Assembly: GCA_903877645.1 (NCBI GenBank) | Contig: CAIRES010000082.1 | Span: 1 to 64,000, forward strand | Reading direction: 5' to 3' | DNA from: an uncultured Bacteroidota bacterium | GTDB taxonomy: Bacteria > Bacteroidota > Bacteroidia > Chitinophagales > Chitinophagaceae | DNA length: 64,000 nt | Part shown: positions 36,356 through 46,500 of the stretch, piece after piece | How positions within the stretch are numbered: the first letter of the stretch is position 1 | Layout of the letters: every line of letters begins with the position of its first letter | Notes under the pieces: generated by a model | What the model saw: the letters and a program-made list of their open reading frames with translations, nothing else | Databases searched by the model: none | What the model was told of the DNA's origin: nothing | Translations under genes and position numbers: made by a program

Positions 36356-36386
36356 ACATCTCCCTTTAGGGTCGGGGTTGTACTCG
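36356..36386. repeat. Inverted copy of the 31-bp repeat upstream of the DUF559 gene
   Basis: This segment is the exact reverse complement of 35824-35854 over 31 bp. Together the two copies enclose the DUF559 gene in a segment of about 560 bp. Confidence 0.92.
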
Positions 36387-36416
36387 TAACTAAGCTTACT
36401 GCATAAGCTTAGTTAC
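36386..36416. other. Perfect 13-bp hairpin spanning the purC stop codon
   Basis: gtaactaagctta at 36386-36398 pairs perfectly with taagcttagttac at 36404-36416 around a 5-nt loop. It includes the purC stop codon and touches the 31-bp repeat. No T-run follows on either strand, so it is not a standard terminator; it may protect the mRNA end. Confidence 0.7.
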
Positions 36417-37316
36417 TTCTACGATCAGCTTTCTTTCCTCTTCCGCATGGTTCACATCGTGCTTCACGAATGTCTTTCCGGTCACTACTTCAAACAGTTC
36501 TATATATCGCTCAGATATGCTGCCGATCACTTCTTCCGTCATCTCAGGTATCTGCTGCCCTTCATGCCCCTGAAAGCCATTCTCCATCAACCACTCACGC
36601 ACAAACTCCTTAGAGAGTTGCTTCTGTTGTTCCCCTTTCTTCTGACGGTCTTCGTAGCCTTCAGTGTAGAAATAGCGGGATGAATCCGGTGTATGTATCT
36701 CGTCGATGAGGTATATCTTCCCGTTTATATGACCGAACTCATACTTGGTATCTACCAGTATTAATCCACGGCCCTTGGCTATTTCACGGCCACGCTCAAA
36801 AAGTGCCAGCGTATATTTTTCCAGTTGCTCGTATTCTTCTTTCGATACCAGCCCGCTGCTGATAATTTCTTCACGGGAAATATCTTCATCATGGCCTATA
36901 TGCGCCTTTGTGGTAGGTGTAATAATAGGCTGATCAAAGAAATCATTTTCCTTCAGCCCTTCGGGAAGCTTAACACCACACAATTCACGTTTGCCGCTTT
37001 TGTATGTTCTCCACGCATGGCCGGTAAGGTTGCCACGCACCACCATTTCCACAGGGTATGTTTCACACTTAAGGCCTATCATCGCGTTGGGCAATGGCAC
37101 ACTCATTTTCCAGTTAGGCACTATATCGCTGGTTGCATCCAGGAATTGTGCTGCGATCTGATTCAGCACCTGTCCCTTATATGGGATTGGCTTCGGTAGC
37201 ACCACGTCGAATGCTGAAATGCGATCGCTCACGATCATCACCATGTACTTATCAGCAATAGTGTACACATCACGTACTTTTCCTTTGTAGAAGTTTGTTT
37301 GTTTGGGTAGCTGCAT
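36396..37316 (-). CDS. purC: Phosphoribosylaminoimidazole-succinocarboxamide synthase
   Basis: A 306-residue SAICAR synthetase of the long type. The ATP site starts at [51 protein letters not shown]-type text (here [20 protein letters not shown]) and [20 protein letters not shown] are family landmarks. It joins CAIR and aspartate in purine synthesis. A -7 box lies 46 nt upstream. The other purine genes in the window (purF, guaA) are not adjacent. Confidence 0.95.
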   Translation of the reverse strand: MQLPKQTNFYKGKVRDVYTIADKYMVMIVSDRISAFDVVLPKPIPYKGQVLNQIAAQFLDATSDIVPNWKMSVPLPNAMIGLKCETYPVEMVVRGNLTGHAWRTYKSGKRELCGVKLPEGLKENDFFDQPIITPTTKAHIGHDEDISREEIISSGLVSKEEYEQLEKYTLALFERGREIAKGRGLILVDTKYEFGHINGKIYLIDEIHTPDSSRYFYTEGYEDRQKKGEQQKQLSKEFVREWLMENGFQGHEGQQIPEMTEEVIGSISERYIELFEVVTGKTFVKHDVNHAEEERKLIVEVTKLMQ

Positions 37317-37362
37317 ATCGATTGTCGGTATTTATAATTTATGATCAATAAAAAATGGAGTG

Positions 37363-37370
37363 CAAAGATA
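37363..37370 (-). promoter_or_regulatory. -7 box TATCTTTG upstream of purC
   Basis: On the minus strand TATCTTTGC precedes the purC ATG by 46 nt, leaving an AT-rich leader. Confidence 0.5.
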
Positions 37371-37472
37371 AGTGAATAGGAAATATCTCACCCTTCTCCG
37401 TTTTATTACCTTTATGCGCTCAGATTTGGCTTTCTGTTATGGGGAAGGTACAGTTTTTAGAGCGCTGATCTT

Positions 37473-38276
37473 ATGCATATAAATGTAATAGACGCAATAG
37501 TAAAGGGGTTGCTGGTCGGCTTGTTCATGGCTATATCAGTAGGGCCTACCTTATTTGCAGTCATCAAATACAGTATCAATTACAGCTACAGGGCTGGCCT
37601 CGCGTTTGTTTTAGGGGTATCGCTAAGCGATATTCTATTCGTTACGGTAGCTAATATAACCGCCCACTGGCTTGAAATGTTGAAACCTTATGAGCGCTAT
37701 ATCGCCTTTGGTGGTGCCGGATTGCTTATGATCATGGGCCTCGCTGGGCTTATCCGCAAACAAAAACAGGCACACCCGGATTCCTCCCCGGTAGCTATTA
37801 AAAATAGTCATTATGCCAAAATATTCATCAGTGGCTTCCTTGTCAATACCCTCAATCCGGGTGCGCTTATCACCTGGCTCGGCGCTGTAACACTCATTGC
37901 CAATACTACTGCTTGGTACAGGGTCATCCTGTTTGGTACATGCCTCATCATTATATTGGGTGTTGATTTCTCAAAAGTGTTCCTCGCCGAGAAGATAAAA
38001 CGATTTCTCACCACCAAACGTATCGTATATGTGCAAAAATTCTCTTCTATATGCCTTTTTCTTATCGGTGCCACTATACTTGTTGGCGCTATTCTTAATA
38101 CTGAAAGCGGCCAAACAGATAAGAAAAGCCGTATAGATAAAATCCTCTCCCTTCAAATCACTGATACAAAAGACAAACATCAGCCAATCAATAATAGTTA
38201 TCATCGTATTAACTTATCAACCTATCAACCTATCAACAATCACCTTATCTTTGCACCCTCATGTCTGACGCTATAA
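37473..38276 (+). CDS. LysE family exporter
   Basis: A 267-residue membrane protein of the LysE/RhtB type with six predicted segments; GLFMAISVGPTLFAVIKYSI near residue 17 is the family signature (normally GP-P) and NPGALITWLGAV marks the fourth or fifth segment. Members export amino acids or related small molecules; the substrate is unknown. The last about 45 residues are not family-like: codons about 242-258 read through the octamer ladder and promoter of purF, and the stop overlaps purF by 16 nt. Confidence 0.82.
   Translation: MHINVIDAIVKGLLVGLFMAISVGPTLFAVIKYSINYSYRAGLAFVLGVSLSDILFVTVANITAHWLEMLKPYERYIAFGGAGLLMIMGLAGLIRKQKQAHPDSSPVAIKNSHYAKIFISGFLVNTLNPGALITWLGAVTLIANTTAWYRVILFGTCLIIILGVDFSKVFLAEKIKRFLTTKRIVYVQKFSSICLFLIGATILVGAILNTESGQTDKKSRIDKILSLQITDTKDKHQPINNSYHRINLSTYQPINNHLIFAPSCLTL
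38198..38245 (+). repeat. Octamer ladder in register with the purF -7 box
   Basis: Successive 8-mers read ttatcatc, gtattaac, ttatcaac, ctatcaac, ctatcaac, aatcacct, and the next 8-mer is the -7 box TATCTTTG itself (38246-38253). The last four full copies are near identical and older ones decay upstream. Confidence 0.8.
38246..38253 (+). promoter_or_regulatory. -7 box TATCTTTG just before purF
   Basis: The box ends 7 nt before the purF ATG at 38261, leaving virtually no untranslated leader, and lies inside the 3' end of the LysE gene. Confidence 0.6.
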
Positions 38277-40108
38277 GGCACGAATGTGGTTTGGCTTACA
38301 TACGCCTTTTAAAACCACTTTCTTACTACCACCGCAAGTACGGCACCGCATTTTTCGGGCTCAATAAACTATACCTGCTCATGGAAAAGCAGCATAACCG
38401 CGGCCAGGACGGCGCAGGTATAGCATCTGTAAAACTGAACACCGAACCGGGGCACCAGCATATGAACCGCCTGCGCGTGAGCGGCTCGCAGGCCATCGCA
38501 CAGATATTCCAGAACATCAACCAGGAAGTAACGGAGCTGGAGCAGATGTACCCTGAGATCCTGCAACACCCTGGTTTGATGAAAGGCTATATGCGCTTTG
38601 CAGGCGAGATACTCCTGGGCCATCTGCGCTACGGCACGCAGGGTAAGAACAATGTCGAATTCTGTCATCCTTTTATTAAGACCAACATAAACCCCACCCG
38701 CAACCTGGCCATGGCCGGCAACTTCAACCTCGTCAATACCGATGAGCTGTTTGATATGCTGACACAGCACCCCACAGGCACCCTGCGCGAGAGCGACCTC
38801 GGGGCAATGATCGAAACAATACACTACTACCTTTGCGAAGCCGATAGCCTGAACCCATCATCCCTCAATATTGAAGGCATACTCAAACAGGCCACCACTC
38901 ATTTCGACGGCGGCTTTGTATTCAGTGGCCTCATAGGCAATGGAGATAGCTTTGTAATGCGCGATGCCAACGGCATCAGGCCATGTTATTATTATAAGAG
39001 CGATGAAATAGTAGTGGCCGCATCAGAGCGGGCAGCCATCATGACAGCCTTTAATGTAACCCAACAGGAGGTGCGCAAATTAGAGCCCGGCCACGCCATC
39101 ATTGTTACCGGCAAAGGTGAATTCAGTGATGTGGAAATACTGGCCCCGCGCAAGCATACCGCCTGTAGCTTTGAGCGCATCTACTTCAGCCGTGGCAGCG
39201 ACCCCGATATATACCGCGAACGGATGCAACTGGGCCGCAACCTGGCAGGCACTGTGCTTAAAGAACTAAATAATGACCTTAAAAACACCATCGTATCCTT
39301 CATACCCAATACTGCAGAGATCGCATTCTATGGCCTGATAAAGGGCCTTGAAGACTACCTGAAAGAAACAGTGCTGCAACGCATCCTCTCCCGCCGCGAA
39401 AGCATGAGCGAAGATGACATGCGCGAGCTCATCAGCCGCCGTGTGCGCATAGAGAAGATAGCCATCAAAGACGTAAAGTTGCGCACCTTCATCACCGAAG
39501 ATGCCTCGCGCAATGAAATGGTGCAGCACGTATACGATATTACTTATGGCACCGTAAAGAAAGGCGTGGATACCCTCGTGGTTATAGACGACTCAATAGT
39601 ACGTGGCACAACCCTCAAGGAGAGCATCATTAAAATGGTGGATCGCCTCGGGCCTAAGCGCATCATCGTAGTATCATCTGCACCACAGATACGCTACCCC
39701 GATTGCTATGGCATAGACATGAGCCGCATGGGCGATTTCATTGCCTTCCAGGCTGCTGTGGGACTGCTGGCTGATACAGGCAATGCAGCCAAGCTACAGG
39801 ATATATACAACCAATGCAAAGAAGCCGAAGACAATGGCAAGCTGCACGAGCAGAACTTTGTAAAAGGCGTTTACAGCGACTTTACCGCCGAAGAGATCAG
39901 CCGGAAGATAGCTAAGATGCTGCGCCATGAGCAGGTGAATGCAGAGGTGGATGTTATTTATCAATCAATAGAAGGCCTCTATGATGCCTGCCCACATAAC
40001 CAGGGCGACTGGTATTTTACCGGGAATTACCCCACAGCCGGCGGCAACCGCGTAGCCAACCGCGCCTTTATGAACTATATGGAAAAACAAGAAGGAAGAG
40101 GATATTAG
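38261..40108 (+). CDS. purF: Amidophosphoribosyltransferase (PurF-like)
   Basis: A 615-residue class II glutamine amidotransferase fused to a phosphoribosyltransferase. The nucleophile is Cys9 in RHECGLAYI, followed by KQHNRGQDGAGIAS; the PRPP site is DTLVVIDDSIVRGTTLKESI (about residues 435-454). The protein is longer than the roughly 500-residue E. coli form, with extra segments in the glutaminase half, as in other Bacteroidota. Maturation would require removing eight residues to free the Cys. It makes phosphoribosylamine, the first committed purine step. Confidence 0.9.
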   Translation: MSDAIRHECGLAYIRLLKPLSYYHRKYGTAFFGLNKLYLLMEKQHNRGQDGAGIASVKLNTEPGHQHMNRLRVSGSQAIAQIFQNINQEVTELEQMYPEILQHPGLMKGYMRFAGEILLGHLRYGTQGKNNVEFCHPFIKTNINPTRNLAMAGNFNLVNTDELFDMLTQHPTGTLRESDLGAMIETIHYYLCEADSLNPSSLNIEGILKQATTHFDGGFVFSGLIGNGDSFVMRDANGIRPCYYYKSDEIVVAASERAAIMTAFNVTQQEVRKLEPGHAIIVTGKGEFSDVEILAPRKHTACSFERIYFSRGSDPDIYRERMQLGRNLAGTVLKELNNDLKNTIVSFIPNTAEIAFYGLIKGLEDYLKETVLQRILSRRESMSEDDMRELISRRVRIEKIAIKDVKLRTFITEDASRNEMVQHVYDITYGTVKKGVDTLVVIDDSIVRGTTLKESIIKMVDRLGPKRIIVVSSAPQIRYPDCYGIDMSRMGDFIAFQAAVGLLADTGNAAKLQDIYNQCKEAEDNGKLHEQNFVKGVYSDFTAEEISRKIAKMLRHEQVNAEVDVIYQSIEGLYDACPHNQGDWYFTGNYPTAGGNRVANRAFMNYMEKQEGRGY

Positions 40109-40124
40109 CAGACCTCTGGCAAGC

Positions 40125-40164
40125 ATAAAAAGAGAGCGCACCAAATAATGCGCTCTCTTTTTAT
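40125..40164. terminator. Bidirectional terminator between purF and the M1 peptidase
   Basis: A 16-bp perfect stem (ataaaaagagagcgca with tgcgctctctttttat) around an 8-nt loop; A-runs and T-runs on the two sides suit termination in both directions. Confidence 0.9.
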
Positions 40165-40177
40165 ACTTAAGTATTTT

Positions 40178-43100
40178 CTAAAACGCCCTGTTGATCCCCA
40201 CCACATATCTAAACGTAGCATACTGGTCATTACTGTACGGCGGCCGGTTCAGGAATACAGGCAGGTCCAGGCGAATAGTAAGCGGTTTTGCTTTTTCAAA
40301 CACAACCCAGTTCTTTATTGTAAAGGCAAACCCCACACCGGCATCTACATGCAGCGTGCTCCATTGCGTGCTTGGCGATTCGAGATAGGTAAAGTTGGAC
40401 AATGTAAAATTGCTCAATTCCATTACACCCGCATCGCCAAAGGCATATACATTGGCATGCAGCCAGTTACGCAGTAGCTTCGGCTTCCAGGGCATATAGT
40501 TCTCTAGTCCTATTTCCACATTTGCGCTTGCCCCGCTGCGGCCTTTATATCCTTCAAGCTTAGTGCCATTGTGTTCGTCGGGTGCAAAGTAGCCCGCATA
40601 ACCACGCAGGTTCAATCCGCCACCCTGCTGAAAATGATTCACATTATAGCGGGAGACATCCTGCCAATCCGTAGGTATAAAGCCTATACTGCGCGTATAC
40701 TTATTGTCCATGTCCTCTTCGGGGCCGGCACCTGCCATGTACAAGGCACTTTCGTAAGGAATGTTATTACCTACACCCCAGCGGCCAAACAGGCGTGTAC
40801 GTATCTCCATTTTGCCGAGGTAGTGGTTGTTTACAGCCTCCAGTTGTGCGTAAGAATAATCGAACGCCTCTGTAAGCAACGGCCCACGGAAGCTTAAGGT
40901 GTAGCGGCCATTGCCGTTCAGGTAAGCATATCTATGTGTCCAGGAAGCATTGATAGAAGTGTTTTTTTCGTCCGGTGTACTGCTCCAGTCACCGGGCGAT
41001 ATGAGGTACTGATAGGCGTAATAGTCTATACCATTCTGCTGAGAGCGCCACATACTTTGGCCGGATATGGACAAAGTATTATTATCATTGATCAGCCAGT
41101 TTAGCCCGGCCCTGTGGTACCACAAGCCATCCAGGTAGCGGCTGTTGATCTGCAATTGCAACTTGGGCAGGTTGCGGGTAACGGGCGATGTGTAGTTAAA
41201 TGAGTAATTGATGGGGTCATAAAACTCATACAATCCCTCTCCCTTATACGACTGGTATTGCGACTCCTGTAGCGCATGGGTATTCCACCATATCGTTGCA
41301 TCTATCTTATAGAGGCTATAGAGGTAATCGCCTTCAAAATGTACACCGGCCTTCACACCGTCTATAGGGTTCCACCATAGGTCGGGGCGTATATACAGGC
41401 GATATTGCCGCCTATCCCATTGTGCTGCGAGGCCGCCATCCAGCTTTGCTTTTATGGCCTGCGGGCTCAGGCATAAGCCCCTGCTCTTGTAGTTATCTAC
41501 CATATCCTTATCAGCCAGCCTGCCGCTGGTGTCTATCTGCACATTCTTTATGCCGTCCGGCATCACCACATGGGCTGTATAATCATCATGCAGCTTGCCC
41601 CAGCCATACCATTTAGGCAGGGTTATGGCATTGGCATCCTGCTTTTCAAACCAGGTGTTGGGGATAGTATAATTGTGCTTGGCTCCTTGCTTATCCGTAA
41701 CGGTAAAATCTATTGGCATCTGCATCTCTCCCTTCCTCCTGAAGTTGATGGCGAAACTGTCTGTCCCCTTCATTCTGTGTATCCCACTGATACTATAATC
41801 CAGTGTCTTTGTCGTCTCAAACCATTCGTCAAAGAACCACGAGAGGTCTACATGGGTATACTGTATCTCTGATGCCCTGAAATCTTCAAAATACGGATGC
41901 GCAAATTTCCACTGCTCAAAGTAGTGATGTATCGTAGCTTCAAACAACGAATCGCCCAGCACATATTGCAGGTTGTACAACATAGAAGCTGTCTTAAAAT
42001 AAACAAGGCCATACCCCCCACCATGATTGAGCGCATTATTAAAGTCATCAGAATGTGTGTTTAGTGGTATCTCATTGCCATTCAGCGCATCGTAGGTATA
42101 CCGGTCCAGTATATTCCTGTCCATCACATCTACAGGTTCAGCAAAACGCTTCCTGTAGCCCGACTTTGGTGCGGTTGTCACCTGATCATAACCATCTATC
42201 CTGCGCAACCCCCACGATGTCAGGAATTGAGTAAATCCCTCATCCATAGCAGCTCGGTAAGTTTCATTACTACCCACCTGGCCATAAAACCAGTTGTGCC
42301 CGATCTCGTGTGTAAACAAACTTCTGTAACCCGGTTCCGAACCTCCATCCAGCGTTAGCATAGGGTACTCCATGCCATCCTGGGCATCTGCGGCTACTAT
42401 CTTCGGGTAGCAATACATCCCTATGCTTTCAGAAAATGTCTTTACGATCTTGGTCACGTAGTCAGCAGCATTCTGCCAGCCTGCCGCATGGGGCTCCTGC
42501 ACTATGGCCACGCACTCTATACCATTCCAGTATGCAGTAGCGATGCGGAACGACGGATCACCGGTAAACGCAAAGTCATGCACATTGTTGCCCACAAAAT
42601 GCCATTTCTTTCTTTCGCCCTTTACATACGGTATAATAGTAGAAGGTGGCTCATTCCATTTTTTATTCGCAAAATTCTTGATATCCAGTTTAGCACGCAG
42701 GTCGTCGGGCAGCATCTCTTTCCTGTTCTGCAGTACCCCGGTTGCTTCTATAATATAGTTGGATGGAAAATCAAGTGTCACATCATACAGCCCAAAATCA
42801 CCATAAAATTCTTTGTTCAGATGCTGGTAGGTGTCCCAGCCGTGCATTCGGTCATACACACTCAGCTTCGGAAACCATTGTGTGCCATTATAGTGTTTGA
42901 AACCCCACGCATCATACATCTGCATCCTGCGGCGCGTAGCGCCATTATCGTAGTAGGTACTGAAATCCATTTTGACCACTATCTTGCTGTTGGGCAGCAT
43001 AGGCCGTGGCAGAAAAACTTTCATAATAGTATTATCCAGCTCTGTTCGCACTGCTTCCCCGTCTACTGTTATGTTATTGGTGGTTATGCCCAGGCCCGCT

Positions 43101-43450
43101 TCTTCTTTCTTGCCCAGGCGTGGCTTCACATTATTGGCCAGTTCCAGCGAGTGCAGGTGCGATCCCTTCACAAATGCATTCTGGTACAAATGAAAGTACA
43201 CATAGCGCAGCGTATCCGGCGAGTTGTTCCAGTACGTCAGTTCCTCTGCGCCATCCACACGATTATCCTCTTCGTGCATCACAGCCGATATCTTGTAGGC
43301 CACATCCTGCTGCCAGTAGGCCGCATCAGGCTTGCGGTTTTGCCAGTAATATTTATTGTCGCTGTTACGGTATTCGTTGTCATGAAGCTGAGCTTCAGCA
43401 GCACAAAAAGAAAATAACAATCCTATGGTTATTGCCATTTTTATATACAT
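40178..43450 (-). CDS. M1 family metallopeptidase with C-terminal barrel-like region
   Basis: A 1090-residue secreted protein. After a signal peptide (about 1-21, ending AEAQ) comes an M1 aminopeptidase with GGSEPGYRSLFTHEIGHNW and DEGFTQFLTSW, giving the HExxH-x18-E zinc site near residues 380-405. The last about 400 residues differ: alternating aromatic/polar strands, GGGLNLRGYAGYFAP, VYAFGDAGV, HVDAGVGFAF and a terminal Phe (VVGINRAF), all features of Omp85/surface-antigen-type outer membrane barrels. A peptidase tethered to its own barrel is my inference; no lipobox is present. Confidence 0.8.
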   Translation of the reverse strand: MYIKMAITIGLLFSFCAAEAQLHDNEYRNSDNKYYWQNRKPDAAYWQQDVAYKISAVMHEEDNRVDGAEELTYWNNSPDTLRYVYFHLYQNAFVKGSHLHSLELANNVKPRLGKKEEAGLGITTNNITVDGEAVRTELDNTIMKVFLPRPMLPNSKIVVKMDFSTYYDNGATRRRMQMYDAWGFKHYNGTQWFPKLSVYDRMHGWDTYQHLNKEFYGDFGLYDVTLDFPSNYIIEATGVLQNRKEMLPDDLRAKLDIKNFANKKWNEPPSTIIPYVKGERKKWHFVGNNVHDFAFTGDPSFRIATAYWNGIECVAIVQEPHAAGWQNAADYVTKIVKTFSESIGMYCYPKIVAADAQDGMEYPMLTLDGGSEPGYRSLFTHEIGHNWFYGQVGSNETYRAAMDEGFTQFLTSWGLRRIDGYDQVTTAPKSGYRKRFAEPVDVMDRNILDRYTYDALNGNEIPLNTHSDDFNNALNHGGGYGLVYFKTASMLYNLQYVLGDSLFEATIHHYFEQWKFAHPYFEDFRASEIQYTHVDLSWFFDEWFETTKTLDYSISGIHRMKGTDSFAINFRRKGEMQMPIDFTVTDKQGAKHNYTIPNTWFEKQDANAITLPKWYGWGKLHDDYTAHVVMPDGIKNVQIDTSGRLADKDMVDNYKSRGLCLSPQAIKAKLDGGLAAQWDRRQYRLYIRPDLWWNPIDGVKAGVHFEGDYLYSLYKIDATIWWNTHALQESQYQSYKGEGLYEFYDPINYSFNYTSPVTRNLPKLQLQINSRYLDGLWYHRAGLNWLINDNNTLSISGQSMWRSQQNGIDYYAYQYLISPGDWSSTPDEKNTSINASWTHRYAYLNGNGRYTLSFRGPLLTEAFDYSYAQLEAVNNHYLGKMEIRTRLFGRWGVGNNIPYESALYMAGAGPEEDMDNKYTRSIGFIPTDWQDVSRYNVNHFQQGGGLNLRGYAGYFAPDEHNGTKLEGYKGRSGASANVEIGLENYMPWKPKLLRNWLHANVYAFGDAGVMELSNFTLSNFTYLESPSTQWSTLHVDAGVGFAFTIKNWVVFEKAKPLTIRLDLPVFLNRPPYSNDQYATFRYVVGINRAF

Positions 43451-43557
43451 CAGTAACTATTTGGCAATAAAAATAGAACTAAAACACTGAAAAGATAATA
43501 CCTGGGGTATATACTAGCTACAGTAAGGTGAAACACACAGTAAAGATACCCCTTGAA

Positions 43558-46500
43558 CTAGTTCGACTCTGCGAGCGGCAGCAATATCCTGAACGTAGCA
43601 CCGTCACCAGGCTTGCCTTTGGCGCTGATAAATCCTTTGTGGTTATCCACTATCTTTTTGCAAATCGACAGCCCTATACCCGTTCCCTGGTATATATTAC
43701 CATTGAGCCGCTGAAACAAGCCAAATATTTTATCAGAAAATTGATCCTCAAAACCGATGCCGTTATCCGCTACCTCTATGCACACATATTTTGAAGCATC
43801 AATACCATACTCTTTTGCCTCATCTTTACTGACATCTTTCCGCCGGATGAATACCTTGGGATTTTCCTTATTATTGAACTTTAAAGAGTTGAGTATTAGG
43901 TTCTGAAAAAGTTGCCTCATCTGCCCTCTTACCCCGTTTACTTCGCCTAACGCTCCTTTTTTTACCTCCGCGCCCTTTTCTTTTATAGTGATATCTACAT
44001 CATCCGTTATCTGCCCTATAATATCGTCAAGATTTACCGGCACCATTGCAAATTCACTGTTCGACAATTTCGATAACGTCAGCACATCATCAATGAGTAT
44101 TTGCATACGGTTTGATGCAGATATTATCTTCTCTATATATTTATTTTCCTGCGCAGCAGGATCTGTCTCCATCTTATCCTTGAGAAAATTCCCATACACC
44201 TGTATTTTCCGAAGCGGTTCCTTCAGATCGTGAGAGGCAACTGAAGCAAATTGCAGCAGGTCGTAATTGGTTTGCTCCAGCTTACTGTTCATCACCTTAA
44301 GCTCTTCAGCATTATTCTTCAATTTCAAAAAACTGCCCGATATCGTATCTGCCGCTTCTTTTTTCTGCGTGGTGTCTGTAAATGTAGCCACAAGGCCGCT
44401 CCTCATACGTATGGCATCTACCTCGTACCACTTACCGGTATGCACATTTTTATACTCACCATGAAATGGCGCTCCGCTCTTCACCACTGCGACAAACGCT
44501 TCAAAATAGCCCACTATGTTCAACCCCTGCTCCTTTAATATTTTTTTACCAACGATACTCGTTTCCCCTTCGTCCAGCACCTGCATTGAATTGTTGTTGG
44601 CAGCAATGATCTCGAAATCTACTATTTTGTCCTCTCCCGCCTTGATGGCCTTTAAAGCTACAATGCCATTAGGAGAAGAATTAAAGATGCCCTGAACGAT
44701 CTCGTTAAGTCCCTTCACTTCAGAAACATCTATAAAATTGACCACAACGCCCTCCATGCTCCCATCCAGGCGAACGTAAGGGGCGATCCTCATCAGGAAA
44801 GACTTGCCGTTGTTCAACGCGATCTCCTTCTCTATAGCCTCACCGGTCTTCATTACTGTTTTTATCTCATTCACAAAATTGAGGTGAGCGAAATTCACCG
44901 AAATATCCGTTACCGGTCTGCCGATATCATTTTCAATAAGGTTGATCTGGCCGGTAACCGACGGGCTGAACTTCCTGATCCTCAATTTTTCGTCTATCAT
45001 CAGCTGCCCAACATACGAGTTCTGGAAATAGTTATTCAGGTCGTCATTCAACTCTATAAGCTCCTTTATTTTAAGTTGGTGCTCGGCATTCACCGTATGT
45101 AGCTCTTCATTAAGTGACTGTAGCTCCTCGTTAGTGCTTTGCAGCTCTTCGTTCGATGATATGATCTCCTCGTTACTTGATTGCAGTTCTTCATTCGCGC
45201 TCTCCACTTCTTCTATAACAGCTTGCAGGTTTTCGCGCACTTCGCCAAGTTCCTGCTCCAGCAGTTGTATCCTTTCTGCATCGCTTGCGTTCACTGAGAT
45301 GGATGTATTCTCTGTCACAGCCTTTTCCTTTATTTCTTCATGAAGAATAACAAACAGGAACGGCTGTAAATATTCTTTTTGTGATAAGAACGGCTTAACC
45401 ACGATAGTAATGTACCGCACATCTTTACCGTCATGCACTTTTATTTTTTTAGCAACCGCGCGTTCATTGGTTTGTATTGCCTTGCGCACCTGTATGCCCA
45501 GGGCTATACCCAGGTCTGTTGGCGCAAGTTTCAGCAGGTTAAAATTGAATTTCTCTTTGGGAAAATTCATAAAATTTCTAAAATTGCCCATTGCCTGCTT
45601 CACCTCCATTTCCCTATCTATATATATGCCCGCATACTGGTACTCCTCAAGCAGCGTATCCTTGAATATCTCCGGTACATGGTTCAATGCGTTTTTTGCT
45701 TTCGGCGCACCGAAGTTGGTAAAGCTTTCCCTTGTCACAGGAGAGAAAAAGGTATCGTTTGCTGAGAGTTTGGCTTTAGTAGCACATTTGTATATCTTCC
45801 ATTTCTTATCCACATCCTGCAGGTATTCTTTCAGCGCTCCAAGGCTCTCACTTGGGCCCAGGAAAAGATACCCCCCCTCATTCAGCGCAAAATGGAAAGA
45901 GCGTAGCACCTTTTTTTGCAGCACCGGATTCATGTATATCAGCATATTGCGGCACGAGAGCAATTCTATTTTCCCAAACGGCGGATCTTTGGTAATGTCG
46001 TGCTTAGCGAATATCACCATCTTCCTGATCACGGCACTGACGGTATAACCATCACCTTCTGCCACAAAAAATCTCTTTATCCGGTCTGCCGACATATCCT
46101 TTAGGGCAGACTTCGGATAAAAAGCTTTTGATGCTGTAGCCAGCGCATCCTGGTCTATATCTGTCGCAAATATTTTTACGGTGTATTCCTGCTTTTTATA
46201 CCGCTCCATATACTCATAAAAAAGCATTGCCAGTGAGTATGCTTCTTCTCCTGAACTACAGGCCACGCTCCACACTTTTATGATCTCGCTATCCGTCTTA
46301 TTATTAAAAATACCCGGCAATACGTGCCTGTTCACAGCAGTGAAAGCTTCCTCGTCCCTGAAAAATTTGGTCACATTGATCAGGAATTCCTTGCTCAGTG
46401 CGTTTACCTCTGTTCCGTCACTCACCAGCAGCCGGTAGTAGTCATCCATAGACTTTATATTCTTTTCCATCATCCGCTTGATCAATCTCCTGTTGATGGT

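Noticed and set aside
42488-43417. A 309-codon open frame on the plus strand inside the M1 peptidase gene
   Set aside because: It is fully antisense to a well-supported peptidase domain and its translation lacks any family features; its length follows from the codon composition of the true gene.
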